Assembly (NCBI GenBank): GCA_020633435.1
Contig: JACKDP010000005.1
Span: forward strand, 626,086-690,085
Source: Myxococcales bacterium
GTDB lineage: Bacteria > Myxococcota_A > Bradymonadia > UBA7976 > UBA1532
DNA: 64,000 bases
Direction: 5' to 3'
Notes under the pieces: generated by a model
Told to the model about the DNA's origin: nothing
The model's database searches: none
The model's input: the letters and a program-made list of their open reading frames with translations, nothing else
Shown: piece after piece, positions 1 to 8,316 of the stretch
Layout of the letters: each line of letters begins with the position of its first letter
Position numbering within the stretch: position 1 is the first letter of the stretch
Position numbers and translations under genes: made by a program

Positions 1-886
1 GGAGCGGGGTCGGCGTCGTCAGGGTGGGCGCGATGGGGGTGCCGGCGACGGGCCCCAGCGTCAGGGCCTCCACCGCCAGGGCGTGGGGGGCGTCGGGCAG
101 CAGGATGGCGACGCGGCGGCCGAAGGCGGGGCGCGTGGGGCGCAGGCCGACGGTGACGTGGCCCGCGACGGCCCCGGCCTCGGTGGCGTCGAGCAGGCGC
201 TCGCACGGGACGACGCGGTCGTCCACCCACAGCATGGGCCCGGGGCGGGCGAGCCAGGCGGCGAGGGCGGCGGGCTGGCCGGCGTCCCCCGCGCGGCGCA
301 GGCGCAGGCGCACCCCGTCGACGCGCTGCCAGGGGATGCTGGCCTGGAGCTGCAGCGCGTCGCTCACGTCCAGGCAGGTGGCGGCCGAGCCATCGGTGGC
401 CAGGGGCATCCGCGGGCGGTGCCAGGCCCCGTCGCGCAGGACGTCGACCGGGTAAACCGTTGTGGTTTCAGCTACCTGGATGGACAGGGCGCAGAGCCGC
501 AGCACGCCGGGCCAGGCGTCCGAGCCCCGGGCCTGCTCCAGCACCACGCCCGTGGCGTCGAGGGTGGTGGCGAGCTCGATGGCGTCGGCGTCGGCCGCGC
601 CCCAGTCGGCCAGCCAGATCACCCCCGCCGGCGTCTCGGCGCCGACGCGGAGGCGGGTGGGCCGATAGCCCGCGCGGAAGCGCAGGCGCACCTGGCGCAG
701 GGCCACCGGGTTCGACCACCGCACCCCCGCGCGGTGCACCCGCCCGGGGTCGTCGACGGTGCGGACGTCCTGGTGGGAGAGCTCGCGGTTGGGGACGTCG
801 GGGCTGTAGAGCGCCCAGAGGGACGAGGCCGGGTGCGGGGCGTCCGCCCAGGGGGTCGGATCTTGGGGCCAGGCGGCGGTGCGCAT
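1..886 (-). CDS. Hypothetical protein with discoidin-like beta-sandwich, partial
   Basis: This gene runs off the left edge of the window, so its C-terminus is missing. The frame stays open from an ATG at 886, with an in-frame TGA just upstream at 920-922, which fixes the start. About 295 residues are visible. The segment reading SNPVALRQVRLRFRAG, followed about 70 residues later by WPGVLRLCALSIQVAE, resembles the strand pattern of F5/8 type C (discoidin) domains. No signal peptide is visible. It lies 43 bases downstream of the ferritin-like gene on the same strand and is probably the last visible gene of that operon. The fold assignment is by eye and weak; the coding call is firm because composition and codon pattern are protein-like. 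Confidence 0.6.
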   Translation of the reverse strand, partial: MRTAAWPQDPTPWADAPHPASSLWALYSPDVPNRELSHQDVRTVDDPGRVHRAGVRWSNPVALRQVRLRFRAGYRPTRLRVGAETPAGVIWLADWGAADADAIELATTLDATGVVLEQARGSDAWPGVLRLCALSIQVAETTTVYPVDVLRDGAWHRPRMPLATDGSAATCLDVSDALQLQASIPWQRVDGVRLRLRRAGDAGQPAALAAWLARPGPMLWVDDRVVPCERLLDATEAGAVAGHVTVGLRPTRPAFGRRVAILLPDAPHALAVEALTLGPVAGTPIAPTLTTPTPL

Positions 887-929
887 GGTCGTCGAGGCAA
901 CCAGAGCCGGCGGGCCGGGTCAAGGCCGG

Positions 930-1961
930 TCAGGCGGCGGGGGTGGGGCGGTACTCGAAGCTCGGGCCCGTGAGGACGGCCGGGTTGGGGATGCCGGCCA
1001 TCATCGCCTTCGCCTGCCCCTTGAGCGACATCATCAGGCCGATGCTCCGGTTGAGCTGCGCGCTGGTGTTCTGGCCGCTGAACAGGTCGCGCAGCGCGAA
1101 GAGCAGGCTGGTGTAGGTGTAGTTGAAGGTGTCGTTGGCGAAGGCCTCGGCCGAGCCGGGCGGGTAGGGCGGCTGGTCGGGATCGCGGGGGACGCCGGCG
1201 ACGCCCGTCGGGTCGAAGACGATGGGCGGGCCCGCATAGGCCCAGCCGCCGGCCGCGTCGGGGACCAGCGCGCGGCCCTTCTGGATCTGCAGGAAGCGGT
1301 AGTAGTGGGCCAGGCGGGTACCGTCGACCTCTTCGGGGGAGGTGGCCGTGCCTTCGCCTTGCTCCACGATGATCTGGAGCGCGGCCTGGGCGCTGGCGCA
1401 GTCCGTGACGACGACGGCGCCGTCCATCAGGTCCGGCCCCACCTGGCGCTTGCCGGAGGGGTCGAAGGCCGACGCCGGCAGCTCGCCGAGGGCGCGGCTG
1501 ATGGCGGCGTAGAACTCCCCGATGGTGATCGTGTCGGGCTCGGTGAGCGGGACCGACTTGAAGTGCAGCGGGTCCTCGGGCTGCTCGATGATGAGGAAGG
1601 CCGCGAGCTGCGCGGGCGAGCAGGGCGCCAGGCTCACCGTGAGCTGGGCCTCGACGCCACCGGGCAGCGGCCCGGGGTAGGTGGGCACGAACGCAGGATC
1701 CCCCACCGGGGAGGGCCCGTCGAGGGCCGCCAGCACGTTGGACGCCAGCGTCATGTGGAGCATCTCCTCGACGACGACCGACTGGAGGATCGCGGCGATG
1801 GCGGCGTTCTTCTGCTCGTCCAGCGAGTACAGCGCGTACAGGTAGACCGGGATGGTGGCGTGCTCGAGCTTCACGGCCTGGCGCAGGGCCGCGATGACCG
1901 CGTCCGCCGAGGGGGTCTTGGCCTGCAGGCCGGCGATCAGCGAGGACTTGAGGTGGATCAT
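930..1961 (-). CDS. Ferritin-like protein, VioB C-terminal-half type
   Basis: This 343-aa protein matches the ferritin-like iminophenyl-pyruvate dimer synthase domain (PF12902), which forms the C-terminal half of VioB/StaD/RebD. Those enzymes couple two imine-indolepyruvate molecules in violacein and indolocarbazole synthesis. Metal-ligand candidates are E33-H34 in KLEHATIPVY and an ExxH motif at residues 66-69 in VVVEEMLHM, with a second helical pair near residues 205-225 (VEQGEG, HYYRF). Its ATG overlaps the stop of the upstream gene (1958-1961), so translation is probably coupled. No tryptophan oxidase (VioA) or other violacein gene is nearby, so the substrate is unknown. Stand-alone relatives of this domain are common in bacteria with no known product. 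Confidence 0.8.
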   Translation of the reverse strand: MIHLKSSLIAGLQAKTPSADAVIAALRQAVKLEHATIPVYLYALYSLDEQKNAAIAAILQSVVVEEMLHMTLASNVLAALDGPSPVGDPAFVPTYPGPLPGGVEAQLTVSLAPCSPAQLAAFLIIEQPEDPLHFKSVPLTEPDTITIGEFYAAISRALGELPASAFDPSGKRQVGPDLMDGAVVVTDCASAQAALQIIVEQGEGTATSPEEVDGTRLAHYYRFLQIQKGRALVPDAAGGWAYAGPPIVFDPTGVAGVPRDPDQPPYPPGSAEAFANDTFNYTYTSLLFALRDLFSGQNTSAQLNRSIGLMMSLKGQAKAMMAGIPNPAVLTGPSFEYRPTPAA

Positions 1962-3865
1962 CGGGGGCTCCGCAGGGCGAGGCGGCGCGAGGCGGCCAGG
2001 GCCTTCCCGCCGCGCAGGGGGGTGGTGGCCGCCGGATCCGCCGCGGGGGTGGTCCGCGGGGCCGCCGGGGCGGGCGGGGTGCCGAGGGGCATCCCCCCGT
2101 CCAGCCAGGCGAGGATGGCGGCGCGCTTCGCCGGCGACAGATCGCGCGTCACGGGCATGGCGTTGGGGTCCTCCGGCGGGAGGCCGAAGGCGAGGCTCAG
2201 GAGGCGCTGGTTGCGGGCCACCGACTCGACGTCGGCGAGGTCGAGGAAGCGCAGCATCACCGGGTACAGGTTGGCGTACTGCTGGAAGATGGGCTGGAGA
2301 TCATCGTGCCAGGTCGGGGCCCCGGGGACGCGGAGCGAGAAGCCGCTCCAGACCAGAAAGCTGATGAAGTTCCAGGGGTTGGGCGGTCCGTTGTCCCCAC
2401 CCTCGGCGACGGACGCGCGCACCCCGTACACCTGCCCGTCGATGCCGTAGTCGGCGCCGCCGTTGAACCAGCGCGCCCTGCCCGGGTCGCCGATCGTGAC
2501 GGCGAGGAGCGCGACGCCCTGGGCGTCGGTCGTCAGGGTGGCGGGGTACTGCAGGACGTCGGTGGGCGTGCCCACGGGCGGGCTCGTCATGACGTAGGGC
2601 GGGCCGCTGCCGACCTGGCTCTGGAGCTGGCTGTCGTCGGCCGCGCAGGCGAGGGTGAGCCCAGCCGCCCGCACGCCGAACCGGGTCGCGTAGATCCGGC
2701 GGACGACGACGTCGCCGGGGCTCGCACGCACCACGAAGTCGTCGGCGCGGACGAAGAGCCCCGACGGGGCCTCGGCGATGGAGAACTGCTTGCCGCCCGC
2801 GCTGCTGCTGATGACGAGGGGGGAGCGCTCGACGAGGGGGCGCAGGCTGGCGGGCACCGGCAGCGCGACCACGCCGGCCGTCCGGGCGTACCAGCCGGCC
2901 GTGGCGTAGCCCGCCGGGCCCTGGGCGGGCAGCGTCGCGAGGGGGATCACCCCGCCGGGCGGCGGGCTGGCCGGGGGGGTGCGGAGGTCGTACACCCCCA
3001 GCGACAGATCGCCGATGTCGAGGATCTCGGCGTCCTGACCCGTGAAGAGCGCGTTGCCGAGGTCGAGGAAGACGACGTCCGCGGCGTCATCGAGGCGCGC
3101 CACGCAGAAGTTGATGCCCCCGGCCGGCAGGAAGAAGTTGCCGGCCGGCCCGGCGCTCGCCATGAGCTGGCGGCCCAGGACCATGTGCCGCGGCTCGTCG
3201 GCGGTGGCGGGGCCAATGGTCCCGACGATGCGGCCCGTCATGAACTCGGGGGACGTGTAGTCGAGGTTGAAGGCGTCGACGTTGAACTTGATGGACAGGA
3301 GGCCGCTCGTCGCCGCGCTGGCCTGGAGCGCGGTGAGGAAGGGGGACGTGGAGACGTCGCCCCAGACCAGGCCGCGCAGGACCGACTGGTACATGGCGCT
3401 GGCGTCGGCGTCGCCCCCCTGGGAGACGGTGGCGCGGTCCCAGATGTCGATGAACGCGGCCGGATCGAAGTCGCCCCGCAGGAGCGTGGTGCCGTCGGGC
3501 GTCGTGATGCGGACCTGGAGACCCCAGATCTGAGAGACGAGCTGCTGCTCGGGATCCAGGTCGACCATCTTGGCCGGGGCCTGGCTGTCGGAGTCGGCGA
3601 CGCGGCAGCCGTGGATGGGATCCGTCGTCGGCGCGGGGCCGGCCGGGGTGAAGGCCGAGGTGACGGCGCAGCCGAGGATGCGCCACGCGGCGTCGCCTTG
3701 CGGGTTGAACCAGCCGTTCGCCGGGTTCATCCGGGGCCCCTCCATCTGCTGGTAGGCCGGCTGGAAGGCGGCGTTGTCGAAGTGGCCCGGGTCGTTGTTG
3801 ACCGTGGACACGTTCGCCTGGAACCGGCCAGCGAAGTGCAGTCGCAAGGCGTTGAGATAGCTCAT
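1958..3865 (-). CDS. VioB N-terminal-half-like protein
   Basis: A 635-aa soluble protein with no signal peptide. The opening SYLNALRLHFAGRFQANVST and the following NNDPGHFDN..FQP segment match the start of VioB-type chromopyrrolate synthases. There this region precedes the ferritin-like domain in one polypeptide of about 1000 residues. Here the two halves are separate genes sharing a 4-base overlap, and their summed length (978 aa) is close to full-length VioB. The last 60 residues are Ala/Pro-rich and end in a basic tail. The 5' end also overlaps the ABM-VOC gene by 4 bases, so all three are likely one transcript. Family membership is fairly sure; catalytic function is not. Confidence 0.72.
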   Translation of the reverse strand: MSYLNALRLHFAGRFQANVSTVNNDPGHFDNAAFQPAYQQMEGPRMNPANGWFNPQGDAAWRILGCAVTSAFTPAGPAPTTDPIHGCRVADSDSQAPAKMVDLDPEQQLVSQIWGLQVRITTPDGTTLLRGDFDPAAFIDIWDRATVSQGGDADASAMYQSVLRGLVWGDVSTSPFLTALQASAATSGLLSIKFNVDAFNLDYTSPEFMTGRIVGTIGPATADEPRHMVLGRQLMASAGPAGNFFLPAGGINFCVARLDDAADVVFLDLGNALFTGQDAEILDIGDLSLGVYDLRTPPASPPPGGVIPLATLPAQGPAGYATAGWYARTAGVVALPVPASLRPLVERSPLVISSSAGGKQFSIAEAPSGLFVRADDFVVRASPGDVVVRRIYATRFGVRAAGLTLACAADDSQLQSQVGSGPPYVMTSPPVGTPTDVLQYPATLTTDAQGVALLAVTIGDPGRARWFNGGADYGIDGQVYGVRASVAEGGDNGPPNPWNFISFLVWSGFSLRVPGAPTWHDDLQPIFQQYANLYPVMLRFLDLADVESVARNQRLLSLAFGLPPEDPNAMPVTRDLSPAKRAAILAWLDGGMPLGTPPAPAAPRTTPAADPAATTPLRGGKALAASRRLALRSPR

Positions 3866-4665
3866 GAATTCTCTCCAGCATGGGGCGCGGCGGCGGGCGC
3901 TGAGAAGGGCTCGATCAGGCCGACGGCGTTCTGCTCGGGGTCACGGAACATGGCGAAGCGGTAGCCATCGACCCGGGTCGGGGGCAGCAGGGGCGTGGCG
4001 CCGGCCGCCAGGGCGGCCTGCAAGGTGGCCTCGACCGAGGTGACCTGGAGGTAGAACGCGCAGCCGGGGGCGAAGCCCGGGGCGTCGGTGCTCTGGCCGA
4101 TGCCCCCGAGGAGCGGCTGACCCTCGTCGGGGAACGGGATGTAGGCGAAGCCGCCCGTGCCCCGCCGATACTGCCAGCCGAACACACGGGTGTAGAAGTC
4201 GAGCGCGGCGGTCTGATCCCGGGCGATGACCTCGAACATCACGGCCGGGTGCTGGTTCGCGTCGGCCGCCAGGGCGGCGTCGCGCACGAAGCCCGCCTCC
4301 TCGCGCAGGAACGTCACCTCCGTGTAGGGACGCCCATGGGCGTCGGGCACGAAGGCGTCGCCCCAGGTGGCCACGAACGCCGTGAAGGCGGGCCCGGACA
4401 CATGGGCCTGGAAGGCAGCCGCGTCGCGATAGCGCTCCATGAAGAGCAGGAGCTGGGGCGACGGGGGCGGGAGCGACTGGAGCGTCGGCTCGGGGGACAC
4501 GGTGTGCACGAGGTACATCAGCGTGCCCGGCTCGGTGGCGCGGACGCGGGCCGCCAGCTCCGTGACGGCGGCGACGACCTCGGCCTCGCGGCCGGGCCGG
4601 ATGTACCAGCGCGAGGTGAGGCTGACCGGCGCAGACTCTCCCTGGTCGCTCTTCATCACGAGCAT
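3862..4665 (-). CDS. ABM monooxygenase-like / VOC (glyoxalase) fusion
   Basis: A 267-aa two-domain protein. Residues about 15-110 look like an antibiotic-biosynthesis-monooxygenase (ABM) dimeric alpha-beta barrel, with LTSRWYIRPGREAEVVAAV and the typical LLLFMERYRDAAAFQAH strand-helix. Residues about 138-255 look like a VOC/glyoxalase fold: PAVMFEVIARDQTAALDFYT near the start and RFAMFRDPEQNAVGLIEP near the end. Candidate metal or substrate residues in the VOC half are not obvious. It is first in the operon with the split VioB-like genes, so it may act on the same small aromatic product, which is inference. An ATG at 4656 is an alternative start; neither start has a strong ribosome binding site. 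Confidence 0.75.
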   Translation of the reverse strand: MLVMKSDQGESAPVSLTSRWYIRPGREAEVVAAVTELAARVRATEPGTLMYLVHTVSPEPTLQSLPPPSPQLLLFMERYRDAAAFQAHVSGPAFTAFVATWGDAFVPDAHGRPYTEVTFLREEAGFVRDAALAADANQHPAVMFEVIARDQTAALDFYTRVFGWQYRRGTGGFAYIPFPDEGQPLLGGIGQSTDAPGFAPGCAFYLQVTSVEATLQAALAAGATPLLPPTRVDGYRFAMFRDPEQNAVGLIEPFSAPAAAPHAGENS

Positions 4666-4744
4666 GCCTGACAGATGGTAGTTGAGGCGGCGAACGTAGC
4701 AGCGCCCCGGCGTGGCGGCAAGCCGGTTTCGCGCCCGGCGGCCG

Positions 4745-6475
4745 TCAGGGCGCCAGGGCGCTGCGGGCCCGGTCGCCGCGGCGCAGGGCGCGCCAGCAGG
4801 CGATGGCCGAGGTGACGAGGAGGGCGGCGGCGAGGCCGGCGACGTCCCAGCGCAGGATGAGGGCCGCGCTCGTCCCCACGACGAGGGCGGCGCAGAAGAC
4901 GACGCCGGCGAGGACGAGCGCCAGGTCGGCGCGGTGCTCGTCGCGGCGGCCGCCGCGGGCCACGGGGCCCCAGAAGCCGGGCGGGCGGACGGTGGCGTGG
5001 AAGCGCTGGAGCACGTCGTGGGGCTCGGGCCGCGTCAGCAGGCTGGCGATGACCACGGCGGCGGCGCCGCTGGCGAAGAGCACCAGGAACCCCTGCCAGT
5101 ACGGCTGGTCCTTGAAGCCCAGGGGGAACCAGACGAGCCAGGCCAGGGGCACGCCGCCGATGAGGCCCGCGATCTCGCCCCAGATGTTGATGCGCCACCA
5201 CACCCAGCGCAGGAGGCCGAGGGGCAGGACGAAGAGGCCGAGGACGGAGTTGATGAAGTTGAGCCAGTCCGCATCGATCTCGCCGATCAAGACGCGCGCC
5301 CAGAGCCAGGCGATGCCCGTGAGCAACACCGTGACTACACGGCACACCCAGACCTGGGCCCGGCCGCTCGCGTCGGGCTGCACGTGGCGGCGCCAGAAGT
5401 CGTTGAAGACGTTGGCCGCCATGAAGTTGAGGTAGGTGTCGATGGTGGACATGTAGCCCGCCACGACGCCCACCAGGATGAGGCCCAGGAGGCCCGGGCC
5501 GGCGTGGCTCTGCACCAGGCGGGCCCAGACCTCGGCGGCGGGGGCGTCGGGCAGCAGGGCGATGGCGGCGAGCCCGAGGATGGCGAGCGGGGCGACGCGG
5601 ACGGCCAGGTTCAAGACGGCGCCGAAGATCTGGCCGGCGGCGGCGTGGCCCTCGCTGCGGGCGGCGAGGGAGCGCTGCACGGTGACGGAGCGGGTGCCGG
5701 CGACGCCGACGACGCCCATGAGGGCGAGGGCGCCGAGGGTCAGGGGCTCGACCGCGAACTTGCCGAAGCGGGGATCGTCAACGGGCGGCCACAGGGCCAG
5801 GAACTCGGGGCCACGGTGGGCCTCGACGCTGCCGATCATCTGGGCGTAGCCGCCGGCGGCGTCCACGAGGACGACGGCGAGGGCGATCTGCCCGACCGTC
5901 AGCAGGATGAACTGGGGCACGTCGCTGTAGGCCACGCCGAAGAGGCCGGAGGTGAGGGTGTAGAGCATGGAGCCGCCGCAGAAGACGGCGAGGACGACGT
6001 CGGGGGGCCAGCCCAGGAACGGGGCCATGACCTGCGCGAACGACTGGAAGACGTAGCCCAGCACGAGGGCGCCGCCGGCCAGGGTGCCGTACAGGGCGTA
6101 GACGCCGCGGTAGCGGGCGGCGGCCTTGCCGCTGTAGCGGGCCTCGTACAGCGCGCCGGCGGAGACGAGGCCGAGGCGGCGCCAGTAGCGGGCCCAGACG
6201 ATGGCGATGGGCACCGCGAAGACGGCGCCGATCCAGAAGAAGCGGTGCAGGCCGATGAAGCCGCCGGTGAAGACGACGAGCACCCAGAAGGCGTCCGCGC
6301 CGGCGGCCGAGGCCACGTCGGAGAAGCCGATGACCCACCAGGGCAGGCGGCGGCCGGCCACCAGCCAGTCGTCGGCGCTCTGGCTCGCGCGGCGGGCGAA
6401 GGCGACGCCGATGGCCAGGGTCAGGACCCCGTAGGCGGCGATGACGATCCAGTCGAGAGCGGCCATGAGGCCCAT
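4745..6475 (-). CDS. Sodium:solute symporter family protein
   Basis: A 576-aa polytopic membrane protein of the SSS family. It starts LDWIVIAAYGVLTLAIGVAF and continues with the family's DWLVAGRRLPWWVIGFSDVA loop, which precedes TM2. About 13 to 15 hydrophobic segments follow. The loop NFMAANVFNDFWRRHV is typical of the late part of SSS proteins. The ATG at 6475 is chosen because the first hydrophobic segment begins right after it; the 73 residues readable upstream are basic and low in complexity. Substrate cannot be told from sequence. It is divergent from the lipoprotein gene at 6546, with 70 bases between the starts. Confidence 0.85.
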   Translation of the reverse strand: MGLMAALDWIVIAAYGVLTLAIGVAFARRASQSADDWLVAGRRLPWWVIGFSDVASAAGADAFWVLVVFTGGFIGLHRFFWIGAVFAVPIAIVWARYWRRLGLVSAGALYEARYSGKAAARYRGVYALYGTLAGGALVLGYVFQSFAQVMAPFLGWPPDVVLAVFCGGSMLYTLTSGLFGVAYSDVPQFILLTVGQIALAVVLVDAAGGYAQMIGSVEAHRGPEFLALWPPVDDPRFGKFAVEPLTLGALALMGVVGVAGTRSVTVQRSLAARSEGHAAAGQIFGAVLNLAVRVAPLAILGLAAIALLPDAPAAEVWARLVQSHAGPGLLGLILVGVVAGYMSTIDTYLNFMAANVFNDFWRRHVQPDASGRAQVWVCRVVTVLLTGIAWLWARVLIGEIDADWLNFINSVLGLFVLPLGLLRWVWWRINIWGEIAGLIGGVPLAWLVWFPLGFKDQPYWQGFLVLFASGAAAVVIASLLTRPEPHDVLQRFHATVRPPGFWGPVARGGRRDEHRADLALVLAGVVFCAALVVGTSAALILRWDVAGLAAALLVTSAIACWRALRRGDRARSALAP

Positions 6476-6545
6476 GGTACGCTGCTTGCGTTGCGCCGCG
6501 CACGGATCGTCGACCCGCCGAGGTGCGCGGGGTGGGAGAGTGAGC

Positions 6546-6704
6546 ATGAAGACGCTGTGGATGGGGCTGCTTTTCGCCCTGGCCGCCCCCGCGCTGACCG
6601 GCTGCGGGGGGACGCAAGATCGGGTGGACAAAGAGGGCATCCGCCGCAACGCCGACGACGCCGATCGGGATCTCGACCGCGAGTCGGCCCGCAACCAGGA
6701 GTAG
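6546..6704 (+). CDS. Small lipoprotein
   Basis: A 52-aa product with a classic lipoprotein signal: MKTLWMGLLFALAAPALTGC, with LTGC as the lipobox. The mature peptide is about 33 residues, highly charged (DRVDKEGIRRNADDADRDLD), with no recognisable domain. The ATG at 6546 gives a compact signal peptide; longer forms would prefix it with a basic non-signal sequence. It lies 13 bases upstream of an LPP20-like lipoprotein gene on the same strand, so the two are probably co-transcribed and both placed at a membrane. Function unknown. Confidence 0.7.
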   Translation: MKTLWMGLLFALAAPALTGCGGTQDRVDKEGIRRNADDADRDLDRESARNQE

Positions 6705-6717
6705 AGGGAGGACGAGG

Positions 6718-7296
6718 ATGCGTCTCAAGCAGATGATGTTGCTGGGTTTTCTGGTCGGTGGCGGCCTCGCGACCGTGGGCTGCGGCGGCGACCAGATCAA
6801 GCACCAGGGGGGCACGGACAACGCGCCCCAGTGGGTCAACCAGGGGGCGGCGGCGTTCAAGGACAAGGCCTTCTACGGGGTGGGCGTCGCGAGCGGCATC
6901 TCGTCCATCAGCCTGCGGCGGTCGACGGCGGACGCCCAGGCCCGGGCGGAGCTGGCGCGGGTGTTCACGAGCAAGGTGCAGAACCTGCTGAAGAACTACG
7001 AGGCCAGCACCGGGGACGGCGACAAGGAGGCCGCGGAGGCCCACCGGCAGGAGGCCACCAAGGTCTTCACCGAGATGGAGCTGACCGGCGTCGAGATCAT
7101 CGACCGCTACTACGACCTGGAGCAGGCGAGCCAGTACGCCCTGGCCCGGCTCGAGCCCGAGGCCTTCGAGGGCCAGCTCGACCGCCTCGACCGGCTGAGC
7201 ACGCGCGCGAAGGAGGTCATCCGCGAGAACGCGCGCAAGGCGTTCCAGGAGCTGGACGCCGAGTCCGCGAAGCGCGCCGCGCAGGCCGCGGAGTAG
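6718..7296 (+). CDS. LPP20-family-like lipoprotein
   Basis: A 192-aa lipoprotein with signal MRLKQMMLLGFLVGGGLATV and cysteine in VGC. The mature part begins APQWVNQGAAAFKDKAFYGVGVAS, followed by ADAQARAELARVF. This is the layout of the LPP20/LipB-type family: 'P.WV....', a 'G.G.a' strand, then a helix of the form 'A...AR.eLA'. A Tyr/Arg/Glu-rich C-terminal helix follows. Members are outer-membrane or secreted lipoproteins, often of unknown function, in Gram-negative bacteria. It is preceded by GGGAGGACG, a plausible ribosome binding site. Likely operon partner of the 52-aa lipoprotein upstream. Confidence 0.75.
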   Translation: MRLKQMMLLGFLVGGGLATVGCGGDQIKHQGGTDNAPQWVNQGAAAFKDKAFYGVGVASGISSISLRRSTADAQARAELARVFTSKVQNLLKNYEASTGDGDKEAAEAHRQEATKVFTEMELTGVEIIDRYYDLEQASQYALARLEPEAFEGQLDRLDRLSTRAKEVIRENARKAFQELDAESAKRAAQAAE

Positions 7297-7378
7297 GCGG
7301 CTCAGGGAATCGGGGCTGGCCCGCCCCGATGAGGTGTGCTTGAATCGCGCTGTCCTTCCCACTGAGAGGTAGCGCGCC

Positions 7379-8293
7379 ATGATCGGCATCCCGCTCGCGA
7401 ATCTGAAGGTCGGAGACATCATCGTCGACCGGGCCCCCGACCAGAGCTGTCACTCCCTGGTCGTGGTGCAGACCGGCAACGACCCGCGGGTGGTGCACGT
7501 CGACGCCCGGATCGTCGAGGAGGACCTGAGCGCGGCCCAGGGCCAGGGGGGCGAGCTGTTCGCCTTCCGCATGAAGCACCACCAGTACGGCGACGTGGAC
7601 GCCGTCCGGACGCTCGTCGGCCAGTTCGCGCAGGCCTGGGCCGTGACGCAGACGCCCTATGGCTCCTTCCCCAGCAACGTCCAGGTGCAGGGGGCCAACC
7701 GCTTCCAGGGGACGAAGGCCGCGCGCCAGTCCACCATCATCCCGCCCCTGGAGTACGACGCCCTGTTCCGCGTCTTGAAGTGGGCCAAGAAGGCCGAGGA
7801 GGGCCTGCCGTTCTCGGAGCATCGCGGCACGACGTGCTGCGCCTTCCTGCTGGCGACGTACCAGGCGGCGTGCGTCACGGACTACGTCCGGACGACCAGC
7901 GGCCGCATGGCCAATGTCATTCCGGCCATCTTCGCGAGCGTGCGCGACCACCGGGCCCAGCCCGTGCGCCAGGGCCAGGGGGTCCAGCTCACCGATCCCC
8001 GCAGCGGCTGGCAGCACACCTTCTATCAGGATCAGGCGCTCATTCAGCACAGCAACCGCGGCATCAGCACCCAGCAGAAGAGCCAGGTGATCGCGCAGGT
8101 CTTCACGCAGTACGGCATCGAGCCCATCTGGAAGCGCGCGGCCGGGCTGGCGTTCGGCTGGCAGAAGGACGCCTGGTCGAACGTCACCCGGATCAGCCGC
8201 ATCCTGACCCCCGCGCTGGACTGCGATGTGAAGTATTCGGCGGCGACGCTGCTGATCAACCGCCTGTCGGGGAATGGCTGGAAGGCGCTGTAG
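7379..8293 (+). CDS. Putative papain-like (NlpC/P60, YiiX-type) protein
   Basis: A 304-aa protein without a signal peptide. The opening MIGIPLANLKVGDIIVDRA and the strand VVHVDARIVEEDL recall the 'GDIvl....SHvgi' start of permuted papain-like amidases (YiiX/LRAT/NlpC). The segment HRGTTCCAFLLATYQAACVT could carry the nucleophile cysteine at the start of its helix. An HHQYGDVDAVRTLVGQFAQAW stretch lies between them. The match is by pattern only, and the His-Cys order fits the permuted type. The gene faces the large 8317-11961 gene tail to tail, 23 bases apart. If the assignment is right, a cell-wall or lipid-linked amide is a possible substrate, but this is inference. Confidence 0.6.
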   Translation: MIGIPLANLKVGDIIVDRAPDQSCHSLVVVQTGNDPRVVHVDARIVEEDLSAAQGQGGELFAFRMKHHQYGDVDAVRTLVGQFAQAWAVTQTPYGSFPSNVQVQGANRFQGTKAARQSTIIPPLEYDALFRVLKWAKKAEEGLPFSEHRGTTCCAFLLATYQAACVTDYVRTTSGRMANVIPAIFASVRDHRAQPVRQGQGVQLTDPRSGWQHTFYQDQALIQHSNRGISTQQKSQVIAQVFTQYGIEPIWKRAAGLAFGWQKDAWSNVTRISRILTPALDCDVKYSAATLLINRLSGNGWKAL

Positions 8294-8316
8294 GGCCCGG
8301 CCGGCGGGGACGGGCG

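Noticed and set aside
930..4665. A violacein or indolocarbazole gene cluster
   Set aside because: Only the VioB-like halves are present; no VioA/StaO-type oxidase, VioC/D/E or P450 partner lies beside them.
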